This document shows, one piece after another, positions 1 through 14,430 of a stretch of 64,000 bases of DNA. Both the position numbers and the translations under genes were made by a program. Each line of letters starts with the position of its first letter. The first letter of the stretch is position 1. The stretch is from Glandiceps talaboti (taxonomy: Eukaryota > Hemichordata > Enteropneusta > Spengelidae), in assembly GCF_964340395.1 (NCBI RefSeq), contig NC_135560.1, positions 9,867,098 to 9,931,097 of the forward strand. The letters are read 5' to 3'. The notes beneath the pieces were generated by a model. That model did no database searches. It was not told the origin of the DNA and was given only the letters and a program-made list of their open reading frames with translations.

Positions 1-36
1 CTTCTTAGTACACACTTCATATCTTTTTGCAATATA

Positions 37-173
37 TTGAGTTACAAACAGACTTACTCAATATTATTTAACATTTATTTTTCAAGTAGGAAGCCATAAT
101 AAAACTTTTTAAAATTAAAAATCCAAAATAAATACCAAATCCTTATCCATGTGGCCACTTTAACATTAGACTG
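37..173. repeat. Partial copy of the 59.9-kb palindromic MITE
   Basis: It shares gcaatatattgagttacaaac, aagtaggaagccata and aaaaatccaaaataaatacc with 59938-60207 (the first of these as its reverse complement). The left arm is not present. Confidence 0.7.
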
Positions 174-2480
174 AACGTCCATATATATTTTTTCTACAGC
201 TTGGGACATACATGTACCTCAACTTTTTTCAATTTTTGTTTTTACCGATATTGAAATTGCAATATTAACATGTGTGATATCAAATTGAAATACATGACAT
301 AAGTTATGACAGACAAGCAATTCAACATTGAGCTTTCAAACTATCCTGGTCTTCAGAACAATGACAATATAATATGCAAAACCTGTCTCATTTTACGATG
401 TGTAATACCATCATCCATCGATCCTTTTAACTCTGAATACAATAATCATGGATAGTTTTTCTGTTGAATGTTTTCTGGGTTTAATATATGGTTTTTTAAA
501 ATTGAGTTTCATTCAACTGACTGTGGTCTATAGATTTGGTGTTGTCATATTGACTGATTGATCATGCCAATTACAACAGATTTATTAAGACTCAAAGCTA
601 CGTTTTTCATTCAATTACTGTGGTCTATTAGATTTTCATGTTCTTTGTCATGTTCATTGATTGATCACACCGATAAGTTTATAATAGAATATTATTAAGT
701 CTCCAAGCTAAGCTTTTCTTTCACTTTCACCATGCTCTATACATTTCATCTCCTTTGTCGTATCTACTGATCGATCACAGCACAGTCAAGTTTTCAATAA
801 CAGATTTATTACGACCCCAAGCTAAGTTTGTTGACAAGAAGTACTGACATCTCAATGTGTATACCTCTTTCACCCTTGCAGCTATTCACTACTCTAGCAA
901 TAGTTCTTGTTTGACTTTCGTAGTCTTCAATGACATCCACTAATGAAAGTGACAAGGCTATTCTTTATTTGGTGACAAAATACCAATCAGATTCTACTTA
1001 TGTGTTTGCTTTGGCTTCCTGTCAGCATCCACTTTGATTAAATTGGTGATTAAGGAGAAGCGATCTTTGAACTGTGTATAAAAAAAGTCTAGCCTGAAGT
1101 GTGAGAACAAGATCTCTGTAACTTTGTATAAATCTCTAGCCTCCAGTGTTACCTTAAAATGCACATTTAGAGCTAAAGGCATGACATTTTAATACAATAC
1201 ACACTAACAGGGACATTATTTTACAAATTAAGAGCTATGTCCACAAACAAAACTACTGGTTGTAAAACTCTGGGTATGAATTACATGTACATCTTGTGGT
1301 AAGAAGTTAGATTAGGTGCAGATTAGATTATCAGTGATAACTTAATCCTCTTTCTTGGTCATCAGGTACTACACTAGTGCACATTTTTGCAAAAGTTTGG
1401 GAACCCTGTACCAAAGTTGAGAAGTGTGAAAAAGCTGGCACAGATTTCCATCACTTGTACCAAATATTTTTTGTATGGAGAAGGGGGTGGGGTGAGGGTG
1501 GGGTTCTCCACTCATCCCTCTGCACCTCTAATAAACTTAACCATACTCTGATTATACTTTTCCTGATGTCAGAGCACCAGTTTTTTAATTGCACGCAGTC
1601 TCACTCTTCTCCTGCTTGCCTTTGTGGTTTGTGGGGAACCTTGGTACATTTGTAAAAATACTTTGGGGATCTCAGATAGATTTTACCTACTTCACTGCAA
1701 TGTTACTACCTAACAAGTTGCAGATACATGTAGCACAGATCAACTTACATCAGAATATAATCACCTACCCTAATCCACCACCATTATAAATTACAAGAAT
1801 GAAATACACTGATCCTATATCCTGAGCTGCCTTTAAATCTAAGTAAAGTGAACGTACTTTAGAATCGATTTTGCTAAATAAAGGACTTTGGAGACTTAGG
1901 AATTTTCAATACCTGCTTGGAATCTTTAATAAGTATGTCTGTGACCTGGGTGACAATCCCTTGTTAGCAGTCTCTAATTCTATGTCTTATTGACAACGCC
2001 CCCTTTACGACTGACTGGTCTACAAACACGGCTGTGTTTAATACAGGTCTACATTATATTAAACATAGGTGTTGTCTCGAACCAATGTGTATGGTTATAA
2101 TAATATTTGATATGAACTAAAGCATGACAGGTTTGTTTTAGCCTGACGAAGAACATTTCTACATTGGTTTAGCAGTAATATTTTCTCTAGGGTTTTTTTT
2201 TCTGACAGACACTCTCAGTGAATACAATAACACCAGTTAAAGGCGATGACACTAAATTACTGTGTATAGCCAAGTAAATGACCTGTGACGTAGAAGTGTG
2301 AATATGTCATACAATTTGTTTTGAATACATACAGGTAGAACAAAGACGGCTATGTCAAAGTTCTTTTAGGAGTAGTGCTCACATAGACAGTGGATTCTCT
2401 TTCTCCAACACCTATGGTGATCATTCTGTGGTACATGTAGCTGTGCTAATATTATGAGCTTGGTGTTCACTGTTCAAACA
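174..2480. other. No gene seen
   Basis: AT-rich sequence with only short chance ORFs. A few imperfect local repeats around 540-830 (a 'cattcaac-tgactgtggtctat-aga' motif recurring three times, about 115 bp apart). May be 3' intron or UTR of the RCC1-repeat gene. Confidence 0.4.
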
Positions 2481-2944
2481 GTGTTTTTGCTAAGGGCAGT
2501 AGTAGGTACAACTGCCGGACATCAGACCGTGGACAAACAGAACCTGTTACAAACAGGAAAGTGATCAACTAAATTGGATTAATAACACTTGGCATATTAG
2601 CATATATTGGAAGTACAGACACTCTATCATTTGATAAGAACAGTTTTATGGCCACTTTACATAACAGTTTGCCTACACAAACAAATTTCTAGCTCCCCTT
2701 GCAATATGTACACATAAAGAGGCCATAAAACTGTTATCAAACCACAATATGTAATACAAGTCCTGCTGTTCCAACATGCTGAGCCAAGTGTTATTAATCC
2801 AAATATTTGTTTACTTTCCCTGTTTGTTACAAGTTCCATTGTTGACAGTCTGATGTCAACAGTTGTAACTTTGGGGAAACACTGCCATTTTTACCCCTTT
2901 TTCCCCGCTCTGTTACCGGGGTTCCCCAACCGTAGCAAAAACAC
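2481..2944. mobile_element. Fold-back (MITE-like) element, 464 bp
   Basis: Perfect 12-bp terminal inverted repeat GTGTTTTTGCTA / TAGCAAAAACAC, plus two long inner arms (2540-2652 and 2721-2835) that are imperfect reverse complements over about 113 bp. A shorter relative with the same ends is at 62678-62837. Confidence 0.82.
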
Positions 2945-4399
2945 AGAGTTCAACACAACATCAACAAAACACATTGGAATATATTCAAAAAAAGACATAT
3001 GAAATATTAGTTTCAATTCTCAACACCTGTAATAGATTTCTACCACCTAGGTTTGTCATTAAAATGACGACTATTCAATTTCTTGGTCGACATTTTAACT
3101 TCTGATCCACACGCTACACATGCATTACTATAGGCATGCAGGAATAATTCGACCGCCGTGTTCTATTTTGAATTGAAGGCATTCAAAAGACACAATATTC
3201 TATCATTCTGTACATACTTTAAACCGTATATACCATGGTGTATCGACTTTGGATTTGTCTTTATTTTAGAGTACTAGTATTCTGTACAATGACTTGAACA
3301 TCCAAAAAGACTGTATTTTCAGACTGCACCACTTTAAATTTTCATGGCTCATTTAGCCAGAAAAAAAAAAAAGCTGCCGTTCAAAGAGACTGGCACTTTA
3401 GATATCCTTGGCTTGTGATTTCAACAATTAGACGGTCAAGGTAACATAGATACCATCCCATTTTATTACACCTGTGTTGACCATAATAGTGTTACTCTCA
3501 TTAGTCTGAAGTGTACTTGACAACTGGTTACCTGCTTATAAGTGTACTTTCAAGTTTGTTCTAGATTCACCAAATGGTGGCAACAATACAAAAAGTAGAA
3601 ATGGTTGCTAGGTTTTACAAGTAAAGTATACCACTCCTAGTATCCACACCTACTTTGCTATGTATTCAATACCACTTTATGCTTGTTTAGTTTTTCTGTT
3701 TGTTCTCTTCAATGTTGTATTCACATTTAGAACAGTTCTGTCACCGCCAATAAACTGTGACCAGCTACGTGAATTAACTGATGAAGCCATACAAAATACC
3801 TGTGTATTGCTATGGTTTTAGAACCTTGAAGGGAGGGATCTTATGAAATTTGTATTCAAACACCTATGTCCTACTATGGTTTTGACATTCTTGGTATCAA
3901 AACGAAGAGATTTTGTGAAATGTTCATATAAACACCAGTGTTTTGCTCTAAGGTTTCTACATTCTTAGTATTCGGAAGGGGAAAATCTCAGTAATGATAT
4001 TTTCATTACTCGGCATAAAACAGGGTTTCCTGGCTACACACACTGGGAACTTTAAATAGCCAGAACAAAAACAAGAAAAACACATAAATTAAAGATTCAC
4101 AACCATATTAGCCTTGGGACATGCCTTGGTCATTCTCCAAAAGTTCATAAAGAAATGATCAAGCCAAGTCTGTGGGCTGCAACTATATTTTTGTTAAGGG
4201 ATGTCTAACACATCATATAACTCATTTGTAGTACACCCCTCATGGTGTCAACAAGGTGTCAGTAAACATTTTTAGGGATTTACTTCCAAAGAATATTTTA
4301 CCTCTGTGAGCAGCAATTTTCATTTACAAATTTAAAGACAAAACTGATTCCGGTTTAACAGGGTTTCCCCATTAAAACCATGGTAGACGAAAGTGTTAG

Positions 4400-4515
4400 C
4401 TTTACAAGTTCGATATAAAATGACAAGAACGTTCTCTCAGTGCAGTTGAATTTAAAAGTTTTTACTTCTACGCTTCAACCACTGTAGTTCTTGTCATTTT
4501 ATATCAAACCTGTAC
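4400..4515. repeat. Inverted repeat
   Basis: acaagttcgatataaaatga followed by caagaac, and gttcttg followed by tcattttatatcaaacctgt, form imperfect 27-bp arms around a loop of about 55 bp. Confidence 0.75.
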
Positions 4516-4632
4516 ACATCTCATCAAGTTCTGGTCATCCCATTAAGTGTGTATTCTCTGTAGTTGGACTGAACTTTACTTATTCAACAAACTCATTAGC
4601 TTTGCCATATTTCCCCCTGTCTTGTACAGTTC

Positions 4633-4990
4633 TAGTCTAGTGCTATCTGTGGAATCAACTCTCAAGATCTGAGGTAAAGAGATGATTTGAAACGATGGGT
4701 AGATCTCAACTACCAAAATAGTAATCTAGTGTTATCCATGACATCAAATCTCAAGATGTGTGGTAACGAGACGATGCAATACCACGGGTATGGTAGCATC
4801 CGGACTACCAAATAGTAGTTGGTGCTATCCATGGTATCAAATCCCAAGATCTGTGAAGAGATGTTTCAAAATGATGGGTAGATCTGAACTACCAAAATAG
4901 TAGTCTAGTGCTATCTGTGGCATCAAATCTCAAGATCTGTGGTAAAGAGATGATTCGATACCACGAGTACGGTAGTATCTATACTAGTAC
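4633..4990. repeat. Tandem repeat, about 90 bp, four units
   Basis: Units start with ctagtgctatctgtgg-like sequence near 4635, 4725, 4818 and 4904. Each carries atcaaatctcaagatctg and a gactaccaaaatagtag block. Units are diverged by perhaps 15-20 per cent. Confidence 0.8.
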
Positions 4991-5141
4991 AGTTCTGAAA
5001 CCCTTAGAAAAATTCCTCACACCATATCTACCACTGGTTTATCTATTGACGGTTATACATATATTTTGTTGACTATCTTAACATCCAAATCTGTTGTATC
5101 TATTGCTGTCTATACCACTTGTTTTTCTATTCATTGATATA

Positions 5142-5231
5142 GCTCAGAGACTTGGCTGTTTGTCTTGACTATGCTATTCACCATGTTGACGACTCAGTAC
5201 ACTGAGTCAAGTAGCCAAGTCTCTGGGCTAT
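5142..5231. repeat. Inverted repeat
   Basis: agctcagagacttggct and agccaagtctctgggct are imperfect inverted copies flanking a 55-bp loop that itself holds tactgagtca-like symmetry. Confidence 0.65.
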
Positions 5232-5554
5232 CAAACGCCTGTGAAAATAATTAAAAGAAAATTTTACACTCCCAGTATTTCTTGTTTATATAATCACAAC
5301 TTTGAGGAAATGAAATGCCCAACAAATTGTAAATATATTATTTTTACAGTAGATGATTATAATGTTTATATAGCAACGTTAATAATGAATACATTTAGGT
5401 TGCCTTGAAACGGCCACATAATAGAAGGGTAATCATTAACTTTGTTTTACTGTTCAATAAACTAGTCTGTATTGTGTCTGAATTGTAGTGTAAACTGAAT
5501 CGATAGAATCTACCAGCAATGATTATTTAAAGAGTGGGTAAATATTCTACTTAC

Positions 5555-6032
5555 ATGTAACAATAACAGTATGGCTTGCACCACATGCAATCAATTTGAT
5601 GCAACTTTCAGGAGATTCAGTTCCAGAGAGTGTCTTCCAGTTCAGAAGTCCTTGGTCAAATCCTATATTTCCATCAGTACCTACACCACCGTGTCCATGC
5701 TGGCCGAACTCGCCACAACCCCAGCTAATCAGTTCACCTTTATCGTCACTTTCCCATGCTTTAATGTTGTTATTGCCACAGCTGACTTCAAGTGTTGTTG
5801 AGACAGACTGGTTGTTGTCACCCAGGTCTTCCAAACAGTCCATCTCAGACACAGAATCACTGATGGAGACTTGTCTGTGTACACTACGAGCAGTGATTTC
5901 ACTGTCACAAAATGTTGACTCAGCACCCTTCACTGACTTCACAGACATGCTTTCAATGTTTGTACTTATTAAATCAAATAACTGCAATATTTTCACAAAT
6001 TGTCCACGACCTAGCCAAAAATTTCTCTTCAA
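5555..6032 (-). CDS. RCC1-repeat protein, internal or first coding exon (partial gene)
   Basis: A 478-bp exon with acceptor ttgcctactcag (plus-strand 6033-6034) and donor gtaagt (5549-5554). The first ATG lies at 5948, giving about 131 residues in this exon; the 28 upstream codons are also open. The N-terminal 80 residues are acidic and Ser-rich. Then comes a beta-propeller blade: ELISWGCGEFGQHGHG and IKLIACGASHTVIVT, the W-G-x-G-x-x-G-Q and C-G-x-x-H-T pattern of RCC1 repeats. RCC1 proteins are seven-bladed propellers used as nucleotide-exchange factors or protein-binding domains; which member this is cannot be told from one blade. I found no further blades between 1 and 5540, so the remaining exons lie beyond the window edge or are too short to see. 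Confidence 0.8.
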
Positions 6033-8281
6033 CTGAGTAGGCAATGGTAATTACTTTAGACATAGATTTGATCAACTACAAATTAGAATCCTAGGGAGTT
6101 TATATGTTGCCATAGCGATGATGGTTGTCATAGACACCACTGACAGTCTAGATTAATTTAATCTCCTTCTATAGTTTGATTGTTAATTCAATTTTTCACT
6201 CTAAACCTACTTGAACGGTTTGATTTGATATTAATTGTTTGCTTTCAGGTTTGTGTTCCCTAGAGTACTCTGATTTCTTGTATCAATATTTCTGAGTGCC
6301 GAGTAATTACTTATAAAAAGTGCAGCTGTTTAAAAATAAACTCAGTCAGACACACCTCCTTTTCTGGCCACAGAAAGTGACTGCACTGCAGTGACTTCAG
6401 AAAGCCAATAGACTCTGAAAAATAATCTAAACCTGGTTTCTTGCAATGAAAAGTGACTGAGACTGTATGATGATTTCATAAACTCAGCACACTGTGAAAT
6501 ACACTATACCGGAACAGTGTTTCTTTCACTGAAATGTGACGAGACTACAGTTATTTCAAAAAACAATTCTACACAAAATAAACTAAATCTTATCTGCTGT
6601 GTCCTTGGAGCTGACTATACTCAAAGTAAATATTACAGATAAAAGTGTTGACGTAAATTTGCTTCTTTAGATTTGGTCTTTGTATGTTGCTTCCAATTCA
6701 GAATTTAAGCTGATTCTGAAGGTGGAGAAGTATTGTTGCATAGAAGGATTGGTCTTGTTTTCTCTACTTCTTGATCTTTTGACTTTCTCGTAGTTGGATT
6801 CTTGATTTTTCTTGTAGCTTATAAGTTATAGTTTGTGGTTTTATGTTCCTGATGTAGAAGTTACTGTAAGTTTCATTTCTTGATCTGCTTTATGTTCTGA
6901 TATATTACCAGTGTATTCATCTTCACTGATGCTGTATCTGTAAAAAAACAAAATAAAAAATTATGGGATGACATCGAATATACAAAAAAAGCCCCTGTAA
7001 TTAATTCACTAAACGGTACAATTTCAAATTTTTATAAATCCATACTCACGCTAAGAATCCATAGCATAAATTTGATGAACTATTAATAAATATCATATTG
7101 CAATGTTGTGTTTTTCATCATTAAAATCTTTTAAAACTTCCTCCTTCATGAAATACATAGCTTGAAAAAAAGTGAGTTGTATATAGCAAGAAATTTACAG
7201 GGCTGTGATAGGATTCGTCTTTTATAGCACACCTGTCATAAGACTGAATCCACATGCCTGTACAGTCTCTGTATCTCGAACGATCAATATATTGTGCAAC
7301 ACTTCACTTTCAAATTTGTGTTCAAGTACTTATATCCACACCATAGTGACTATACCAATGCCGAAAAATTACACAAAGGGATCCTGACACTCTGTACACG
7401 CACACAGCTTTTTAAACAACAAATAAAGTCGCTATTCTCTTGTATGGAGAAACATGAAGAAGTTTGAACAGTCTCAGGCTATGTTGATTTACCGACATGT
7501 AAAAGCTCTCAAACCTTCATATCATGAACTTCATATATCAGTAGATCATATTACTGTGTAGACACAACTGTACATACAATGTCCATGCACACATGAAGTT
7601 AGAATTGTTAAACCCAATTCACTTGTCACAGTCTTACATAGTATGTGTGTATGTCCTCCACTTCTGGTGATTGTGTGCTACAACTAACTGTTTATTTTGG
7701 ATCAAGAGAAGAGGTCTAAAGAAATAATTCTCAATTTTCCACTTGACAACCACCTGTTGCTTTGCTGAGTTATTGACATATCTACTTACATAGCCTTATC
7801 CATTGACTGTCTCTAAGCTATAACTAACATGTCCTGGTAGTGTGATGTAATATTAGCCTTACCTGTGAACTGTCTCTAAGATTCTCAACTTACTCTCAAA
7901 CTGCAATACATAGCTACATTGCCTCACCCTTGAGGTGTCTCTAGGACGTACATGGTTGAAACTCACGTGTAGTATGAAGTAACACCAAAACTGCCATACT
8001 ATGATTGATAGTAAGATGCATGACATCAGGACACAACTACACCACATATGCTATATCTATGCCAAAGTTCAGTAAGGGTGGCCTTACTTGATTCTATGTT
8101 TCTCATATGACCTGACTGACCCTTTCTTTATTCAATCTGGTGAAATGTTTTTAAACAATCGATGCCTCCACAGGTGGTATATTCTACATTGCTACAAATT
8201 TCAAAGAAGCCATCACTGCAAAGAAGCCTGGTATTGTATCCCTCACATTATAGGTCATTTAGAAATCACTTCTTTCCACTT

Positions 8282-8434
8282 TTGGAAACATGCAAATTCT
8301 CCTGGCATGGTTTTAAACAACAGATATTTGATATTAGAATGTAGTTTGATGGATTATGGAAACATGCAAATTCTCCTGGCATGGTTTTAAACAACAGAAA
8401 TTTGATATTACAATGTAGTTTGATGGATTATGCA
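8282..8434. repeat. Tandem duplication, about 76 bp, two units
   Basis: ggaaacatgcaaattctcct and ggcatggttttaaacaacag are repeated at 8282-8357 and 8358-8434 with few differences. Confidence 0.9.
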
Positions 8435-9974
8435 ATGCACAATCATGTACAATCACGTCTCAGCATTCATTATGCCACAATTAAGTGGAGATAGCGATAG
8501 GGTTAGAGTATCACAAACTGCAAATGGTCTAGTATTTCTGTACAGGTGACCATGTCAAAATCACAACATGTACATGTAACCATCCATCAGTACTGATACA
8601 GTGGAGGCTATCTTAGTATCTAGTTCAAAGTACAATGTATATGGTGACTTCTGAACCCTTATGACAAGTAGTTTACCAGTATAAAAGACCCTTCACAGAT
8701 ATTTCAGATACATACATGTACACACTAGTCTTGTCCTCACCTGAATCAATATGAAATTGTTTACGTTAAATCAGTGATTTCTCTCCCCCCCCCCCCCCCC
8801 CCCATGAGAAAACAGCAATGGATTCGAATTAATTCATGTTTGCTTTTGCATCAGTTTCCAATTGATTTAATTTGAATCAGTTCAAAACCACCCCTCCTGA
8901 GGTGGTTTCAAAGTATTTCACATAACCAGTTTTACTGCACGTTAAGAAAGGAGAACCAAAATTAGTTCTGATTTGATTTTGAGCCAGTTCAAAATTCCAC
9001 ATAGGGTCACTGCTATTGTATAGCAACTATACTAACTCACCGTGTTATCTTAGGTGTCATACACCAATGTCTACAATTGAAAAGAAACTCATTTCAACTC
9101 TGACCTATAGTATTCATTTACTTGCGAGAGTCTATCTATCTTGTTTTCAACCAAACTAAACCTCTGATAGCAGGTACAGATGTAGTGGTAATCAGTGAAC
9201 ATGACAGTTTGTACCAATACAGTGGTATATAGATTAGAGCTATCATCACTATTACCTAGTCATTGCTGAAATCACTTTGTTCTTGATATTACTATCACAG
9301 AAATACACATATACATTCATACAATCTGAGAAGTCAGTCCTTGGAGTCTTGGACAACTAGTATTAAAAACAACACAAGGAGAATCATGTGTGTATGTGTT
9401 GGCATATATACCGGTATTACAGTTGAACATCAGAAGTATGAGAAACATCGATATACATCCTAAAAAGACACTCAACTCCTGGGTTGGTTACAGTGGCCAG
9501 CTCTGGTAGGCGTGTGTAGCCAATACTGTCAACCCCCAGACCCCATAATAACCAAAAATCAATACCCCATTTTAGACCATACAGGTTTTAATAAGATTCA
9601 ACATCTCCGAATTGCAGTAGTTCTATAATAGAGGATTACAAAATTTAGTGTTAACTCTTGTACTTTTTTTCCTTCGGGAGGCACAACATTTTAGGACATT
9701 TCATTAAATGACACAGTATGACTTCCTAAAGGATTTTAGACCAAGCAAAATCAAAACAAGTATAGAGTGGACCCCATTTTTAGAACCCACAGCTCAAAAA
9801 CACCAAACAAACCCATTTTAGACCAAAGGGCTAGAAAACATACACAAAGAGTGGCATCTAATACAGTGTCAAAAACGGGAGTAGCTCTTTCCCCTCCTCC
9901 TAGACTGTACCAAATAGTCACCATACCATGTGTTGAGATGTGCAGTAAATATATATACAAAATGTACTTGGTGA

Positions 9975-10048
9975 GTGATTATCCATAGACCCAGAGACTG
10001 AGTCCCTTTCTGTGTAGGGTCTATGGATTATCTAATCTCATTCACCTA
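9975..10048. repeat. Short hairpin
   Basis: gattatccatagaccc and gggtctatggattatc are exact inverted copies with a loop of about 28 bp. Confidence 0.85.
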
Positions 10049-13000
10049 CTTCTGTTCAAATGATCACCTTTTGTTAAACAGAATACTTACAGGATTAAAA
10101 TAACACTGACAGTTAGTGCAACAATAGACTGTCAATAACAATACCCAGAGAGCTGTAAAACCATTCCCTTGACAATTGTGTATCTGACCATACATGTAGA
10201 TGTTGGCGACCTACGGCTAAATCGTATTGTGGTGACCCATTGCAAGTATATACCACAATCTAGCATGATTCTTGTTGGGAGTAAGCAATCTAGTAGTATT
10301 TGTATAAACATGCCTGCTTCATAACATTCAGAATCATGTCCCCAAAAAATCAATAATCATGTTGTGACATGATACTTTCTTCTGTGTGGTCAATAGGTCA
10401 GAAATATCAGAAAACTTTTTGAAGTATGAAAATAATGTTTGTCCATATTTGCCAAAGATTTAATATACATTGACAAACTACATGATTGTGAAGAACTTGT
10501 CTGGCTGTTCAACTTATCGAAATACAACACTGGCATAGTGCACCCAGACATTACCTAAATTGAATGATAAACAATAGAGGGGGTATGGATGAACAATACA
10601 CAGGTGTAGTCAACAAGTCAATTTTCTGAACTCTTTTGAAAAAGCAAAACAACTGTTAATAGACTATGTTGACACACCGAGTGTTGGGTTTTTATTGCTG
10701 ATTCAAGGGGAAAGTGAAAGCTGTTTGTGTATATATGCCTTCCCACTGCAACACTTCACAAAAGGTCCCCCCGACAAAATGTCGCTTGATCCAAATGTCC
10801 GATATACCTACTACTAAAAAATATCTGTGTCCATCTCCCTTTCTCTCTCCATATCGGAATACTCCCTACCGGTACCCTCTCCCATCATGCAGCATTGAAT
10901 TGCTGTATTGTCAGTACCTTTCATTCTTTCATTTCTCTCCTTACAGGAGAATTGCCCATACAGTCTGTGAAATGCAAGTTTTGCCCACAGAAATACTGGC
11001 TGAGTCATGAATCTGCAAAACAACAAAATCCTCTCCCAATGAAAAATCATGTACGAACAGCATTTTGCACTAACAACTTCATTGGCTATGCTTGAAAAGA
11101 ACACAGTATATACTTTTGAATGATTTTGCATTCAACTTCTTACAGCAAAATCTGCTTGAAGCAAGGCTTGACAACTATACAGTACTTACTACACATATCA
11201 ACATCCTTCAGTCTAGATTGATAATGCATACATACGGAGTAAATTTACAAGTCATGTAACACTCCATTATAACTTAGAAACACAGTGTCCTAAATATTAC
11301 CAGGAGCTGTGCACCCTGACTGACTTTATTACACATATGTAAGCTTAAACCAATGTCTGGGGGCACTTGTTTGTATAGGCTGAGACACATTAGCTGTACA
11401 TATTGTTGTCAGCAGTTGAATTTCTCTAGAATGGTGTTTTATTACCTATAAGTCTGCAATGATACTTCATGGTAACAAAGGAATGCTATCAAATGTCCAT
11501 ACACATGAGCTTCATTTCCTAATCAGTTGCATGCTAATAACAGAAATAAATTCAATATTCTCTCAACTTGAAATTACTTTGCATGTCATCTGATTAAACA
11601 CTGCCTCAATGAATAAATAAATCATAACCATAAATACTGTTGTATCAATAACTTTGAAGGATCTCGAGTCAACAATTACTGTTTACATGTACATATCACA
11701 TATAATATGTGTCACTATAATATGTTATGATTGTGGAGAACATGGATTGGTATGCTAGCCTAGTGTAACATGATAGTTCTGAAATGTACACGCAGGTACT
11801 ACCATCTTACATTATACATACAGTAAACTAAATCAAAAATTTATATCAAAGTCTAATGATGTTGATTTGTTCAGAGTGGTGAGTAAGGGGCAAGATCAAT
11901 AGTTCAAAGCAGGATAAAAAAACCTAAATTCTTATACTTGGGCCTATGATCCACTAATATTGGGGTTACCATGACAACTATAACTATGCACGTGAAACAG
12001 TCCATTTTACCAGATTTAACTTATTCCAAAGGCTTCCAAATCACAGCAAAAACATTTGCGGTACACAGTGTTCGTGTACAATGCCATTCTTTTCTTTCTA
12101 ACAACAGAACTGTTTAACACACTACAGGCTTCAACTAAGTTGATATGTCAATCCGTTTGTCAAAGATATAAAAGAATTTTAGAGTTAAATCGGCCCCAAA
12201 TAACCTATCTACAAATCTATCATAAATAGTGTGACCACATACACAATGTGCATGACGACAGCCTTGTGTACTAAATGTCTATGACCTGGTGCGAACTCTT
12301 CAAATTTGCTGTTGATATAGGTGAACTGTTTGACCACTCACCTGTAGACTACACTACACATACCATAAATAAAGTCCATATTTAGTCTGCTCACTGACAT
12401 GTAGCGGAGTCATATTCAGTCCTACCACGCTGTATTAAACACTCAAGTGTCTAAATTACCGGGCAATTGCTACGATTCTATAAACTTTGTTAAAGGCAGT
12501 GTTGCATGACAACATGCTGAACCAGTGATGACACGCAGACAACAATGTACTATACCCTAAATTAACTCATTGAGATGATCAGTTTGGCAAGGGTAATCCT
12601 GAATGGAGAAAGCACGAGAGTTGTGTCTGCATGTCATGGCCATCCACTAGTATAACAAAGAAATGGCCATGACTCCATAATGGTTTAAAGTGGTTGGTGG
12701 TCAGTCTCACATAGAGTGAAATGAGCTGTTGCTGGGCAAAAAAAAAATTGTGCATTCCCTGCTTACAGTAATTGTTGCCAAGAGAACAAGTATTAGAAAT
12801 ACAAGCAATATTAGTCACATTGCTATTTAAGAAAATTACTAATTTTTCTGACCACAGGTATCCAAAATAGGCAATAACGAAAGAGCCAGGAGATTGGCAA
12901 AGTTTAGAAAGGTAAATTTAGATATAAGCAAATTCATCAACTGGTTGCAAAACCCATGATATACTAGTAGTAGGCCATAACAGCAAAATGGGGCATGCAT

Positions 13001-13275
13001 ACAAGTAAGTTTGGACTATTTCAAACTGGAAATTAAGGAAAAACTAATTACCAGAGTTACAGACTTTGATGTGACATAACCCTTCAACTTATATACTGAA
13101 AATACAGAGGGTCACTTAGTGTTATTTAGTTCAAGTCATAGGTGACAATTTCACTACATACCGGTATTTTTATATTGTTTTCTTTTTTTTCAATTAGTTT
13201 TTGTAATAAATAAGTAGAGCAATGTTAGTCATTTTTGTACAGATTTATTTGTCCAAAGTATTGAACCCAATTTAA

Positions 13276-13635
13276 AGGGGCACAAGCTGAGTTTATATGT
13301 TTTTAGGGTGAAATTTCTTTCTACAAATTAAAAGTTACTCACAGTATTCTACTTACTGACATATACTTAACCATCACTTGCAATAGACTGAACTGAAACC
13401 TGGTATTAAGATATAATAACTTATAAATGATCTGAAAACATAATTTATCACACATATGAAAAAATGTACAGGAACTCCGTACTATGCAATCAACAGTCCT
13501 AACAATGTCAGAAGATAATTGTAATGTCATAGAAGATATGCATTGACATTAATATTATACTAGAATAGTTTACAAGAAATTTTGTAAGTATTTTCACTTG
13601 AGTAAAAAAAAGCTTATAAACTCAGCTTATGCTGG
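13276..13635. mobile_element. MITE with 'aagctgagttt' terminal inverted repeats, copy 1
   Basis: The left end caagctgagtttata and right end tataaactcagctta are inverted copies. The element is about 360 bp. A direct copy of most of its length lies at 36068-36405. Confidence 0.75.
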
Positions 13636-13794
13636 TTTTGTGAATTTTTGAATATATAATTTCTACATTTGATTGCTATTAGTCATATTGTTTCTGTGAA
13701 CACCTAGACCCAAGAATCTATATAGCACAGGGAACAACAGCAATTATAATATAATAAGTAATTATTTTGTCACTGCTCGATCATCTAGGAACTA

Positions 13795-13965
13795 GCTATA
13801 CTGTAAACCTAAATATTTTCACTACTCGAAAATTTTGCAAATTTATAGTATTCAGCTAGTTCTCAAAAGACAAAATTTGAGTAACTACAGACTGGTATAT
13901 TGTGTTCATGTACAAGAAGGCATTTTAGTCACTCCAGCGAAATAAGTAAACTATAGGTCAAATTC
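13795..13965. repeat. Dispersed repeat pair, copy 1
   Basis: Shares actgtaaaccta, cagctagttctcaaa, agactggta and tgtgttcatgtacaag in order with 39895-40070. No terminal inverted repeats seen. Confidence 0.65.
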
Positions 13966-14330
13966 TGTTGACTGAATCAATATAGTAAATGTCATCTATT
14001 GTCTAAGACAAGAGGGTAATTATGACACCTTCTTTTGAGAATTGACACAACTTTTCATAGACTGATCAAATAAAAATTACAAAATTCGCAGTGAAAATGG
14101 GTTTTTAAAGAATACTGGTAACCATACAATACATATATGTAGTAGAATAGAAATTGACATCAAAATAAAGTGTTGTTAATCACATATTATACTTTGACAC
14201 TTGGTACACCTGACAAAATCGCATAACATCATTGTGCTGATGACGTCTGAGCAATTCGAACAAAAGCTACATAGTCGCTTCAAAAAACTAGATTCCAATA
14301 AGGTAACTTCACTATAGTATTACTACATAC

Positions 14331-14430
14331 ATACACACACACACATACATACATACATACATACATACATACATACATACATACATACATACATACGTAT
14401 ACATACGTACATACATATACATACATACAA
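14331..14430. repeat. (CATA)n microsatellite
   Basis: About 20 CATA units with an internal ACAC run and interruptions (cgta) at the 3' end. Confidence 0.95.

Noticed and set aside
5596-6036. 146-codon plus-strand ORF
   Set aside because: It is antisense to the RCC1-repeat exon, has no recognisable domain, and the minus strand has the splice sites and the W-G and C-G-H-T motifs.
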